NCBI GenBank assembly: GCA_965220205.1
Contig: OZ244812.1
Span: 2,294,001 to 2,358,000 of the forward strand
DNA length: 64,000 nucleotides
Direction: 5' to 3'
DNA from: G965220205 sp965220205
GTDB lineage: Bacteria > Chloroflexota > Dehalococcoidia > Lucifugimonadales > Australimonadaceae
Below, one piece after another: positions 40,445 through 50,814 of this stretch. The stretch's first letter is position 1, and every line of letters begins with the position of its first letter. The translations under genes and the position numbers were made by a program. Under the pieces are notes generated by a model, which did not search any database, was not told the origin of the DNA, and worked only from the letters and a program-made list of their open reading frames with translations.

Positions 40445-41615
40445 GAGGTCAACAACGTTTGGAAGGTGTTCGGCGATAGACCGGAGGTCGCCCTGCGGCT
40501 GGAGCATGCGTCGAAGAGCCGTGAAGAGATCCGGCAGGAGCTGGGCGTCGTGGTCGCAGCTCAGGGACGTCTCATTCGCCGTGAGCAGCGGAGAGGTCTT
40601 CGTGGTCATGGGCCTGTCCGGCAGCGGCAAGTCGACGCTGGTGCGTTGCCTCATCAGGCTCACGGAAGCGAGCGCGGGGCAGATATATTTCGACGGCGAG
40701 GACATTGGCGCATACTCGTCGGAGCAGCTCGTGCAGTTCCGGCGCAGCAAGATCGCCATGGTCTTCCAGCACTACGCGCTGCTTCCGAACCGCAACGTCG
40801 TGGACAACGTGGCGTATGGCCTGGAAGTAGGGGACCTGGACAAGAAGGCCCGTTACGAGGCTGCGGCGGAGGCCATCGAGACGGTCGGGCTCAAGGGTTG
40901 GGAAGACAACTACCCCAGGGAGATGAGCGGCGGGATGCCGCAGCGCGTCGGCCTCGCCAGGGCTCTCGCCGTCAACGCCGACGTGTTGCTCATGGACGAA
41001 CCCTTCAGCGGCCTCGACCCCCTCATACGACGGGAGATGCAGGACGAGCTCATTTCCCTTCAGACTGAGCTTCACAAGACCATCGTGTTCATCACTCACG
41101 ATCTGAACGAGGCCCTCAAGAGAGGCGACCGCATCGCAATCATGCGGGACGGAGAGATCATCCAGCAGGGTTCGCCCGAAGAGATTGTGACGCTGCCGAC
41201 CGACGACTACATAACCGACTTCGTGCGGGACGTATCCAGGGCAAAGGTGATTCAAGCGAAGGCCATCATGCGAGAGCCGGACGTGGTGATGTACGAACGG
41301 CAGGGACCACGCGTGGCCCTGCACACTATGCAGGACCACGGCATCGACGCGGCGTTCTTAATCGCGCGCGATTTCACGCTGCGGGGGATTCTTACGGCCG
41401 ACGAAGTCAAGGCCCTCGTCTCCCGGGGAAGGAGTCCCTGGACGAAGCGGAGATCGTTCCGCCGATGACCACGGCCCCGGAAGCCTACATCGAAGAGATC
41501 ATCCCGATGGCGGCCCAGACCCGAACACCCGATCGCGGTGGTCGGCGACAACGGGAGCCTCCTAGGCGAAATCGACAGGGGAGCCCTGCTAACAGGAATG
41601 TCTGGCAGCGGTTAG
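40445..41615 (+). pseudogene. proV: Decayed glycine betaine/proline ABC transporter ATPase (ProV/OpuAA)
   Basis: The coding sense is ProV throughout, but split over three frames. The N-terminal part (VNNVWKVFGDRPEVALRLE to ELGVVVAAQ) reads in one frame without a start codon; a stop precedes it at 40439-40441. The core shifts frame near 40563 in a GGG run and contains Walker A GLSGSGKST, MSGGMPQRVGLARAL and LLMDEPFSGLDPL. The CBS tail shifts again near 41427 (GGGG) and 41522 (CCC), ending GEIDRGALLTGMSGSG. No permease or binding protein is adjacent. All shifts lie in G/C runs, so sequencing error cannot be excluded; otherwise this is a pseudogene. Confidence 0.8.
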
Positions 41616-41691
41616 GAGCCTTGATGGCCTCCTATGCCTCGGCGAGGGCTATCATGGGCTGTCAATCCAGCCAAGGAGCAGCGCCCACGCC

Positions 41692-42771
41692 ATGAAGATC
41701 GCGTCGTTCGAGACCCGCGTCGTCCGCATCGCCCGCGAGCCTGGTCCCTCCGCTCCGCGGGAGGACGCCGACTACGTCACGCTCACCCTGCGCACGGACG
41801 ACGGCGTCGAAGGCATCGCCTACGCCGGGTTCGCCTCCACGCTCGTCACGAAGGCGCTGAAGGAGGTCGTCGACGCGCTTGCGGGCGAGACGGTCGGCTG
41901 GGACCCGCAGGCGACTGAGGCGATCGGGCGGCGCCTGCTTGCGAAAGCGGGCGGCGGTTCGCCCGCCGGCTTGGTGACCCGCGCCGTGTCGGCGATCGAC
42001 GTCGCGCTCTGGGACATCAAGGGCAAGGCGCTTGGCGCGCCGGTGTGGAAGCTCCTCGGGGCGCCGTCCGGCGTCGTGCCCACCTACGCCAGCGGCTACT
42101 TGTGGCGGCACTACGACTTGGAGGCGCTCGCGTCGACAGCCGCCGATCTGGTCTCGCAGGGATTCAGGGCGATGAAGTTCCGGATGGGCGCCGAAGCGAC
42201 GGTCGGCGCGGAGCTTGCCCGGCTGCGAACGATGCGGGAGGCGGTCGGAGACAGAGTGGACCTGATGGTGGACATCAATCAGGGCTGGGACGTGAACCGC
42301 GCCGTCGCGGTGGGCCGGGGCATGGCCGAGTACGGCCTCTTCTGGCTCGAGGACCCGACGCACTTCCAGGACTACGCAGGCCTTGCCCGGATCGCGGACG
42401 CGCTCGATACGCCGATCGCCGCGGGCGAGTACCACTACGGCGTCGCGCCGTTCCGCCACATGCTGGAGGCGCGGTCCATCGACATCGTGATGGTCGACCT
42501 GCTGCGGGTGGGGGGCATCACGCAGTGGATGAAGGCGGCGCACATGGCCGAGGCGTACAACCTGCCGGTCGTCACCCACCTCGCGCCGGAGGTGCTGGGC
42601 CACGCCCTCGCCGCCGCGCCAAACGGCCTGTACGTCGAGCACATGCCGTGGGCGTTCCCGCTCTTCGAAGAGGTCCCGCAGATCAACGCCGAAGGCCGCC
42701 TGGTCATGCCCGACAGCCCAGGCCTCGGCCTCCGTTTCGACGAGGAGCGGCTCGCGGCGAGCGCGCTGTAG
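41692..42771 (+). CDS. Mandelate racemase/muconate lactonizing enzyme-family protein
   Basis: A 359-aa enolase-superfamily enzyme. The metal ligands are in VDINQGW, WLEDPT and IAAGEYHYG, and a general-base candidate is in the MKFRMG motif (Lys) with His in VVTHLAPE. Members abstract a proton next to a carboxylate, most often in sugar-acid breakdown; the substrate cannot be named. AAGGAG lies 14 nt before the ATG. It converges on dnaK with 15 bp between stops. Confidence 0.88.
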   Translation: MKIASFETRVVRIAREPGPSAPREDADYVTLTLRTDDGVEGIAYAGFASTLVTKALKEVVDALAGETVGWDPQATEAIGRRLLAKAGGGSPAGLVTRAVSAIDVALWDIKGKALGAPVWKLLGAPSGVVPTYASGYLWRHYDLEALASTAADLVSQGFRAMKFRMGAEATVGAELARLRTMREAVGDRVDLMVDINQGWDVNRAVAVGRGMAEYGLFWLEDPTHFQDYAGLARIADALDTPIAAGEYHYGVAPFRHMLEARSIDIVMVDLLRVGGITQWMKAAHMAEAYNLPVVTHLAPEVLGHALAAAPNGLYVEHMPWAFPLFEEVPQINAEGRLVMPDSPGLGLRFDEERLAASAL

Positions 42772-42786
42772 CGCACCGCGGGCGCG

Positions 42787-44682
<1,896 letters not shown>

Positions 44683-44719
44683 GCTTGCCTCCTGGCCCTC
44701 CGAAAGAGGAGCGTTGATG

Positions 44720-45292
44720 TTACGGAGCGGAGCCCTCGACCGCCGACGGGTCCCTGGCGACGACCACCTGCGCGGGCCGGAGTATGCGGTCGGCGCTGCG
44801 GTAGCCCGGTTGCACCGCCGAGAGGACGGCGCCCGGCCTCTGCTCGCCAGTGGGCTGATAGTAGACCGCCTCGTGCTCTATAGGGTCGAACGTGTCGCCG
44901 GGCGATGGCTCGAAGGCGGTCACCCCCTCCGCCTGGATCACGGCGCGCAGATTCTGGAGGATGAGCCTGACGCCCTCGCCCCAACCACTCGGCGCATCCG
45001 GGGGCAACGCGTCGACTGCGCGTTCGAGATCGTCGGCTACGGGCAACAGCCGGGAGACGACCTGGTTCGATGCGTTCCTCGCCAGCCTGCTCCGTTCCTC
45101 GTCGGTGCGGCGCTTGAAGTTGACGAAGTCCGCTTGCGTACGCTGCGCCAGCGCCTTGAACTGGTCTCGCTCGGCCTCGAGCGCCGCAATGGCGCTGCCT
45201 TCGTCCTGCGTTTCGGCGTCGCTCGTTTCGGCGTCGCTCGTCTCCGCGCCGCCGCCGCCGGCCCCTGTCTCGATCTCATCGTTCAGCGTCAT
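44720..45292 (-). CDS. grpE: Nucleotide exchange factor GrpE
   Basis: GrpE releases ADP from DnaK. The 190-aa protein has an acidic N-terminus with a duplicated SDAET unit, a long coiled coil (about 35-85), and the C-terminal beta domain with EGVTAFEPSPGDTFDPIEHEAV and GYRSADRILRPAQVVVA. ATG overlaps the hspR stop (ATGA). Confidence 0.93.
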   Translation of the reverse strand: MTLNDEIETGAGGGGAETSDAETSDAETQDEGSAIAALEAERDQFKALAQRTQADFVNFKRRTDEERSRLARNASNQVVSRLLPVADDLERAVDALPPDAPSGWGEGVRLILQNLRAVIQAEGVTAFEPSPGDTFDPIEHEAVYYQPTGEQRPGAVLSAVQPGYRSADRILRPAQVVVARDPSAVEGSAP

Positions 45293-45798
45293 TGGGGTCG
45301 TCCTGATCGGGGAGTAGCGCCTTGGTCGCCGGGTCCGAGCAGGATGTCCATGATCTGCTCAAACATCCGGTCGAACGCCTGTGCGGCGACCACACCCCCG
45401 CCTGCTTGCCGCTCTCGATACGCGGCCGCGAGGCGGTCGAACACCATCAGGGCCATCTCGACGCCAGCGAGGTTGAGACGGAGCTCGTCGACCAGCCGCT
45501 TGATGATGCGCAGCTTGATGATGTCCTGCTCTGAGTAGAGCCGCAGCATCCCAACCGTCCGCGAGGGACGGACGAGTCCAAAACGCTCGTACTTGCGTAG
45601 TGTCTGAGGATGCATGGAGAGAATGCGAGCGGCCACGCTGATGATGTAGAGCCCACCCTGCGGCTCCGGCTCGGGCGGGGGCGGGGCGGGAGGGGCCCGG
45701 CGGCCCGTGTCCCGCTTCGCGGGGGCTGGCGCGCGCTCGACGACGAAGCTCTCGACGACGGTCCGGAACGCGCCCGCTGTCCGGTTGTGCCTCTGCAT
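45289..45798 (-). CDS. hspR: MerR-family heat-shock repressor HspR
   Basis: HspR represses dnaK operons, with DnaK as its co-repressor. The 169-aa protein has a Pro/Arg-rich 50-aa extension, then the MerR helix-turn-helix: GLYIISVAARILSMHPQTLRKYERFGLVRPSRT and LRLYSEQDIIKLRIIKRL. The C-terminal 60 residues are helical. It leads the operon rather than closing it as in actinobacteria. A clear CTTGAG-N9-CTCAAG operator was not found upstream. Confidence 0.85.
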   Translation of the reverse strand: MQRHNRTAGAFRTVVESFVVERAPAPAKRDTGRRAPPAPPPPEPEPQGGLYIISVAARILSMHPQTLRKYERFGLVRPSRTVGMLRLYSEQDIIKLRIIKRLVDELRLNLAGVEMALMVFDRLAAAYRERQAGGGVVAAQAFDRMFEQIMDILLGPGDQGATPRSGRPQ

Positions 45799-45856
45799 CG
45801 TTTGTCAGCTCCCATCATTCTGCGGTGGAATGGGGTTGCGTTCACCGCTGTTTGCC

Positions 45857-45885
45857 AGTATTATACCTGATATAGGACGTGTCAA
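45857..45885 (-). promoter_or_regulatory. Promoter of the hspR-grpE-dnaK operon
   Basis: Minus-strand TTGACA (45880-45885), 17 bp, AATACT (45857-45862); a TATAAT overlaps the -10 at a shorter, 14-bp spacing. Upstream, at 45912-45940, GATACGTCAAC and GTTGCGTATC form an imperfect inverted repeat resembling the GATAC/GTATC repeats at hsp20 and fur. Confidence 0.55.
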
Positions 45886-46016
45886 GTCAGATTATACAAA
45901 CGAATTCAGGCGATACGTCAACGAGCGACTGTTGCGTATCCCAACGCCGGCCCTAGCCCCGCCGTACAGAATACGGCAGGCAGATGGTCGCAGAAGGCGG
46001 GAAAAGGAGAAGGGTG

Positions 46017-46199
46017 ATGATGCTGCTCAAGGCTTGCAGACGGTGCGGAGGCGACCTCCACGAATCCGCGGACATGTACGGACGCTACCATCAGTGCGTC
46101 CAGTGCGGCAATGTCGTGGACCTGCCGGCCTCGCCGCTGAAGACGACAGTCCCGGCCACAGCGAAGCGGGCGCCCGCGAAGACCGAAGTCGCGGCCTAG
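46017..46199 (+). CDS. Small zinc-ribbon protein
   Basis: A 60-aa protein. Residues 7-32 hold CRRCGGDLHESADMYGRYHQCVQCG, two CxxC knuckles typical of a zinc ribbon. The C-terminal half is Ala/Lys/Pro-rich and likely disordered. AAGGAGAAGGG precedes two consecutive ATG codons; I use the first. A perfect terminator follows. Such proteins bind nucleic acid or protein partners; nothing more can be said. Confidence 0.75.
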   Translation: MMLLKACRRCGGDLHESADMYGRYHQCVQCGNVVDLPASPLKTTVPATAKRAPAKTEVAA

Positions 46200-46218
46200 C
46201 AAGACCAGCCTCGACGAC

Positions 46219-46258
46219 GAACGGCGCCCCGTCGCACGACGGGGCGCCGTTCTCTTTT
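46219..46258 (+). terminator. Rho-independent terminator after the zinc-ribbon gene
   Basis: A 15-bp perfect stem (GAACGGCGCCCCGTC with GACGGGGCGCCGTTC), GCAC loop, then TCTTTT. It also lies 43 bp past the ccmE stop on the other strand and may serve both. Confidence 0.88.
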
Positions 46259-46300
46259 GCCGCATGGGAGGCCCAGGCTCGTGGCGCACATGGGCCTCGC

Positions 46301-46846
46301 CTAGGCCTGGGGAATGTCGTCGTAGGGGTTCTCGACGTCGAGCGATTGGTACTTCGACGGGCACTTGACCTGCACCTGCTCGACGAGGAAGTCCCCGCTC
46401 TCTTGATAGCTGCCTCCCAGCACGAGCTCGGAGTGCGGGTTGAAGAAGAGGTCCGGCAACACGCCGTCGTAGGTCGCCGGTATCTGACTCCCGCCATCCT
46501 CGAGGTGGAAGTGCGCGAGCGTCGAGCGCGGGGCCTCCCGCTCGAACGTGAACGGGACGAGCGTGCCCTTGATCCGAACGCTCTCGCCAACCACGGGACC
46601 GCGCTCGACGAACTCGTCGACGCTGAGGTAGTAGGAGGTCGCGTTCTGGAACGCGGTGAATGCGAAATAGCCGAACGCCGCGAGCATGATCGCGCCGAGT
46701 ATCACGAGTTTGCGCCGGCCGGTCAGCACCGGCGCTACGCCGGCGCTCTCCTGTGGGTCGATCGGCTGCTCTGCTGGGGTGTACTGCAAGGTTTCTCTCT
46801 TCGTCCGGATACGCGCCCGGATACGCGTCCGCGACTGTTTCCGCAT
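46301..46846 (-). CDS. ccmE: Cytochrome c maturation haem chaperone CcmE, CxxxY type
   Basis: CcmE carries haem on the outer face of the membrane for attachment to cytochromes c. The 181-aa protein has a basic cytoplasmic N-terminus, one membrane helix (about 45-67) and the OB-fold domain. The haem-binding residue is Cys162 in CPSKY (C162-x3-Y166), the variant known from archaea and some anaerobes, instead of the usual HxxxY. The remaining ccm genes are 11 kb away at 57153-59603. Confidence 0.87.
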   Translation of the reverse strand: MRKQSRTRIRARIRTKRETLQYTPAEQPIDPQESAGVAPVLTGRRKLVILGAIMLAAFGYFAFTAFQNATSYYLSVDEFVERGPVVGESVRIKGTLVPFTFEREAPRSTLAHFHLEDGGSQIPATYDGVLPDLFFNPHSELVLGGSYQESGDFLVEQVQVKCPSKYQSLDVENPYDDIPQA

Positions 46847-47017
46847 CGCGCATGCGCATCAGCAACCGCATCGCGGGCGCCTCATGGGCTATCTATTCTA
46901 GGCGCGGGCGCGGCTTGCAGCAACAGCCGCCGTCCTGTCGCCGCTGGAAGTCTGCAGGCGCATCGGGCCGACGAGCACTCCGGGGCGCCGTCGGCGTGGA
47001 GCCGTCCGACCGGAGAG

Positions 47018-48124
47018 CTAACGAGGGTTCGGGATGAATTCGTCCATGCGCGACGCGAGCCCCCGCTGGCTCAACTCTTGCGAAAACAGGTGGTGGATGC
47101 GGGGGTCCTCGTCCTCGTACTCGATCTGCATGCCGCCCGCCTTGGCCGATACGTCCATGTTCTCATACGTCCACATCTTCGAGTCGAGCACGGGGTAGCG
47201 CGACCCGCCGAAGTCGAACACGAGGTAGCGCGATTGCTGGGGCGAGACGTTGAAGTGTTGGTGGAACGTCGGCCCGTCGGGCGGCGCGTACAACGTCCCA
47301 GGCTTCCAGTCGACGCGAACGGCGCCGACCGGGTTCTCACCCTCGCGCCACAGCAGTGAGTAGCCCTCGCCGGTCACGCAGAAGATATGCGCCCCTGCGT
47401 TGTGGGCGTGCGCCTTCTTGTAGGTGCCCATGAAGAACTGCGAGATGTGGCAGTGCATCGAGCTGTCGCCCAGCAAGAACTGGATGTTGTTTCCGGCGGC
47501 CCCCCGGGCGACCCACGGCGGCAACTCGAAATTCACGAGCTCCGGCACGAAGTTCGTCTCCCACTGGTGACGTCCGGGCTTGACCTCGCGGAACTCGCCC
47601 TCGCCCTCGAAGTAGCGCTGCTCCCCTGCCCGTTCGGAAAATGAGAAGGGGTTCGCGTAGATGAAGTCGGGGTTGTGGAAGATGTTCAGGATGATGGGGA
47701 GGTCGGTGACCGCCGCCAGCCGGGCGGGTTCGGTCCCGGAGCCGTTGAAGATCTGGTGCTTGGCGTTGAGCGGCACTCCGAAGATCGCGGACGGGCCCCA
47801 TTCGAACGTGTGCTTCCTGCCGTCCGCGCCTTCGATGACGGTGGCGCCGCGGCCGGAGATTACGTGCATCAGCTCGTCGTGCATGTGCTGCTCGGGGTTG
47901 AGCTGTCCGCCGGGGGGAATCTCAACGACGTAGGCGGAGAGGTAGTCGCCGCGGCCGGCGAGATGCACGTAGGTCCCAAGGCCGCCGAGACGCTCCCACG
48001 GCTCGACCGGAATGGTGTGGCAGTCGACGGCGTAGGCCTCGACCACAGGGATGCCCTCGCGCTCGAGGAAATTCCGGTAGGGGAACACGCCGTAGAACGG
48101 GTTGAATTCGATGTCGTCGCCCAT
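47018..48124 (-). CDS. Bicupin protein, paralogue 1
   Basis: A 368-aa protein with two cupin domains. The first has PGGQLNPEQHMHDELMHVISGRG (about 91-113), the second GTYKKAHAHNAGAHIFCVTGEG (about 229-250), each holding the His-rich metal motif. It is near-identical in layout and very similar in sequence to the gene at 50815. Family members are metal-dependent dioxygenases, isomerases or sugar-binding proteins; no specific substrate is evident. AGGAGCG precedes the ATG. Before the IS insertion it lay about 60 bp behind the MFS gene. Confidence 0.82.
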   Translation of the reverse strand: MGDDIEFNPFYGVFPYRNFLEREGIPVVEAYAVDCHTIPVEPWERLGGLGTYVHLAGRGDYLSAYVVEIPPGGQLNPEQHMHDELMHVISGRGATVIEGADGRKHTFEWGPSAIFGVPLNAKHQIFNGSGTEPARLAAVTDLPIILNIFHNPDFIYANPFSFSERAGEQRYFEGEGEFREVKPGRHQWETNFVPELVNFELPPWVARGAAGNNIQFLLGDSSMHCHISQFFMGTYKKAHAHNAGAHIFCVTGEGYSLLWREGENPVGAVRVDWKPGTLYAPPDGPTFHQHFNVSPQQSRYLVFDFGGSRYPVLDSKMWTYENMDVSAKAGGMQIEYEDEDPRIHHLFSQELSQRGLASRMDEFIPNPR

Positions 48125-48183
48125 TGTTCGCTCCTGAGGTCGCAGTGATGTGAGCCTACAACATGCGCCCGTCCCGCGCCTAG

Positions 48184-49544
48184 CAGGCTGATGAAGAATG
48201 CGAGTTTGGGGAATCGGGAGCGGGCCGGCGCCGGCATTGAGGCGCGCCGTTGGACGCCGATTCGGAGTAAGCGGCGCCCTGGATCGCCCCTGATCGGGCC
48301 GCTGGCGTCTCCGGTTGGGCCTTTCATCCTCAACAGGCAGGAACCGCCCCCGGAGATGATGGCGGGGGCATGAGCTTGGCCATGCGCACGAGGTTGTAGG
48401 CCGCGAGAGCCATCTCCGCCCAGAGGCCGTTGCGGGCCACGCCGCAGTAGCGCAGCTTCCTCCCGCCCCCGACGGTCTTCAGCCAGCCGAACACCTCCTC
48501 AACCCGCTTCCGCACCCGCTGACTCGCCGCGTACCCCGCGTGACGGCTCGTCCGCCGGTCCAGGGCTGAGCGCCGTTGCTTCATGGCCACGTGAGGCGTG
48601 ATCTGGAACGAGCGGCAGGTGGCCACGAACTCCCGCGTGTCGTACCCCTTGTCGGCCCCGACCGTGATCCTCCGTGCTGTGGGGACCCGCTCCAGCATCG
48701 TCAGCGCCGCTGCCGTTTCAGCCGTCCCGGTAGCCTGCGACAGCACCACGTCCACCACCAGCCCATTCCGGTTCTCCATGAGCACGTGGCCGGCGAAGGA
48801 CAGCTTCGCCGCCTGCCCCTCCCCCTTGCGCGCCAACAGCGCCTCCGGGTCCGTCGTCGATACATGGGTCGCGTTGGAACGCCGCTCGCCCCGGAAGTCC
48901 TTCCATGGGTTCCGCCCGCCTGCCCCCGTAGGCGGGTCCCTCTCCTCGTCCCTCGGCCGGACGCTCTTGAGGGAGGCCCACGCCTCCAGCAGGGTCCCGT
49001 CCACGCTGAAGTGCTCCTCCGACAGCAGGCGCTGCCGCCTCGCTTCGCTCACCACCGCCCCGAAGAATCGGCCCGTCACCTCATGCGCCAGCAGCCGGGT
49101 CCGGTTCTTGGCGAACGTCGACTGGTCGAAGGAACCGCCCCGGATGTTCAGGTCGAGGAACCACCGGAAGAGCATGTCGTAGGTCAGCCGTTCGCAGAAC
49201 TGGCGCTCCGAGCGCACGGAGTAGAGCGCGATCAGCAAGCTCGCCTTCAACAGGTGTTCGGGCGGCACTGATGGCCGGCCTCTCTTGGCGTACATGCGGC
49301 TGAAGGTGGGCGACAACTCCTGAAGCACCCGGTCTGCCAGCGGCTTGATCCGCCGGATCGGGTGTTCCTGTGGGACCAGGTCCTCGGGGGTGAGCGCTAC
49401 CAGACTCTCGATCTGCTGGTCGGATGTGCCGCGCATGGCCGCCTCCCGTTCGTGCTGCGCCAAGCGTAACCAAACGCCTCCCCATCCGCACCTTCGCGTC
49501 CCTACCTTCGCATCCCTACCTCGCAGCCGTTTTTCATCACCCTG
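48184..49544. mobile_element. Complete IS5-family insertion sequence
   Basis: The element is 1361 bp, bounded by imperfect inverted repeats CAGGCTGATGAAGAA (left, 48184-48198) and CAGGGTGATGAAAAA (right end, read inward from 49544). The 4-bp sequence CTAG flanks it on both sides (48180-48183, 49545-49548) as a target duplication. One intact transposase gene fills most of it. Intact ends and ORF suggest a recent insertion. Confidence 0.88.
48330..49463 (-). CDS. IS5-family transposase
   Basis: A 377-aa DDE transposase, uninterrupted. The N-terminal region (RGRPSVPPEHLLKASLLIALYSVRSERQ) is the DUF772-type domain. Catalytic residues fall in HFSVDGTLLEAW (first D), TVGADKGYDT (second D) and RVEEVFGWLKT (E). 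Its start lies about 80 bp inside the right inverted repeat. Confidence 0.93.
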   Translation of the reverse strand: MAQHEREAAMRGTSDQQIESLVALTPEDLVPQEHPIRRIKPLADRVLQELSPTFSRMYAKRGRPSVPPEHLLKASLLIALYSVRSERQFCERLTYDMLFRWFLDLNIRGGSFDQSTFAKNRTRLLAHEVTGRFFGAVVSEARRQRLLSEEHFSVDGTLLEAWASLKSVRPRDEERDPPTGAGGRNPWKDFRGERRSNATHVSTTDPEALLARKGEGQAAKLSFAGHVLMENRNGLVVDVVLSQATGTAETAAALTMLERVPTARRITVGADKGYDTREFVATCRSFQITPHVAMKQRRSALDRRTSRHAGYAASQRVRKRVEEVFGWLKTVGGGRKLRYCGVARNGLWAEMALAAYNLVRMAKLMPPPSSPGAVPAC

Positions 49545-50804
49545 CTAGGCGGTGTCGGCCTCGCGGGGCTGCTCGCGGATGCGCAGCAGCGCTCCTCTGC
49601 GCCATACGGCGTTGGCGACAATCCCGGCGCCGCTCACCGCGAGGACGGCGGGCACGCCGATCACGCCACCAGCGGCGCCCATGACGAAACCGCCCAGCGC
49701 AGTGAACGAGATCGCCAGGCTGTGCAGACTCACCGCGCGTCCACGGAACGCCGGCGGCGATACGAGCTGCATCAGCGCGCCCAGCGTTAGATCGTAGGCG
49801 TTCAGCAGCCCCATGACCGCCCCTGCAAGGAAGACCGACAGCGGCAGGGACCGCGACAGCGCAAAGCCAACGAGGGCGACGCCGGCCCCGAGCGCGCATA
49901 CGAATACGACGCCCGGTTTGTTGCGCACGTCGCCTATCGCGGCCATCGCAATCGACGCGATCAGCATCCCCGCACCCACGCCTGCCTGCAGGAAGCCCAT
50001 GCCGGCGCCGCCCACTTCCAGCACGCTCTTGGCCATGATTGGAATCATGACGAGGAACGCGAACCCGAGAGACTCCATCACGATGCTCACCGTGAACAGA
50101 GTCCGCAGCGGCTGGCTTCGCGCCGCGAAGCGCACGCCTTCGAGGGTCTGTTGCGCGAGCGAGGCGCCGCTCTGTCCCACCGCGCCCCTGACCCGGATTA
50201 CCGCAAGGAACGGTAGGCCCGCCGTCAGGCTTGCGCCCATGAACCCATAGGCTGCCCATACGCCGCGCCAGTCGATGAGCGCGCCCGCGAGCAAGGCTCC
50301 AAGGACCATCATCGGAGCCGTGGACAGCCGCCACAACGCGACCCCGTTGATGAGCCGCTCCGCCCCTACGAGGTCGTAGACGAACCGGTTCGCCGCGGTG
50401 AACCGCACCGCGCGCTGGCACCCCATGGGGAACGCGATGGCGACGGCCATCCAGAGCGCCGCGAACTCGAAATAGACAGCCGCTGTCGTCGCGATGGCGA
50501 CGCCCGCGCTGATGGCGCCCTCGATCAACAACACGTTGCGGCGCTGGAAGCGGTCGACGATAGCGCCCGCCACCATCGAGAAGACCACCTGGCCGGCTCC
50601 GAGCGCCAGCGCGAACATGCCCACCCAGAACGCGGAGTCGTCCGACAGCTCCAGCACCAGCCAACCGTGGACGCCGATGCGCACGTTCATGTCCACGGCC
50701 GCGAACGTGTTGTAGCCGTAGAAGAGCCGGAACCCCGGCGCGCCGAACGAAGCGAGCAGCCGTCGTCGGCGCGCCGGGGTTCTGATGGAGTCGTTGTCGT
50801 TCAC
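49545..50804 (-). CDS. MFS transporter (EntS/MFS_3-like)
   Basis: A 419-aa major facilitator protein with about 12 membrane helices. LFYGYNTFAAVDMNVRIGVHGWLVLELS and GAIVDRFQRRNVLL match MFS_3 exporters such as EntS. GTG start 10 bp after the stop of bicupin 2. The final TAG stop lies in the CTAG target site duplicated by the IS, so the insertion left the protein intact but separated it from bicupin 1. The transported compound is unknown; linkage to the bicupins suggests a shared small-molecule pathway. Confidence 0.85.
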   Translation of the reverse strand: MNDNDSIRTPARRRRLLASFGAPGFRLFYGYNTFAAVDMNVRIGVHGWLVLELSDDSAFWVGMFALALGAGQVVFSMVAGAIVDRFQRRNVLLIEGAISAGVAIATTAAVYFEFAALWMAVAIAFPMGCQRAVRFTAANRFVYDLVGAERLINGVALWRLSTAPMMVLGALLAGALIDWRGVWAAYGFMGASLTAGLPFLAVIRVRGAVGQSGASLAQQTLEGVRFAARSQPLRTLFTVSIVMESLGFAFLVMIPIMAKSVLEVGGAGMGFLQAGVGAGMLIASIAMAAIGDVRNKPGVVFVCALGAGVALVGFALSRSLPLSVFLAGAVMGLLNAYDLTLGALMQLVSPPAFRGRAVSLHSLAISFTALGGFVMGAAGGVIGVPAVLAVSGAGIVANAVWRRGALLRIREQPREADTA

Positions 50805-50814
50805 GCCGGTCGAG

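Noticed and set aside
45707..47359. A 550-codon open frame on the plus strand
   Set aside because: It runs across hspR, the zinc-ribbon gene, ccmE and bicupin 1 in other frames; its translation is low-complexity Arg/Ala-rich and matches nothing. It is a shadow of high-GC coding DNA.
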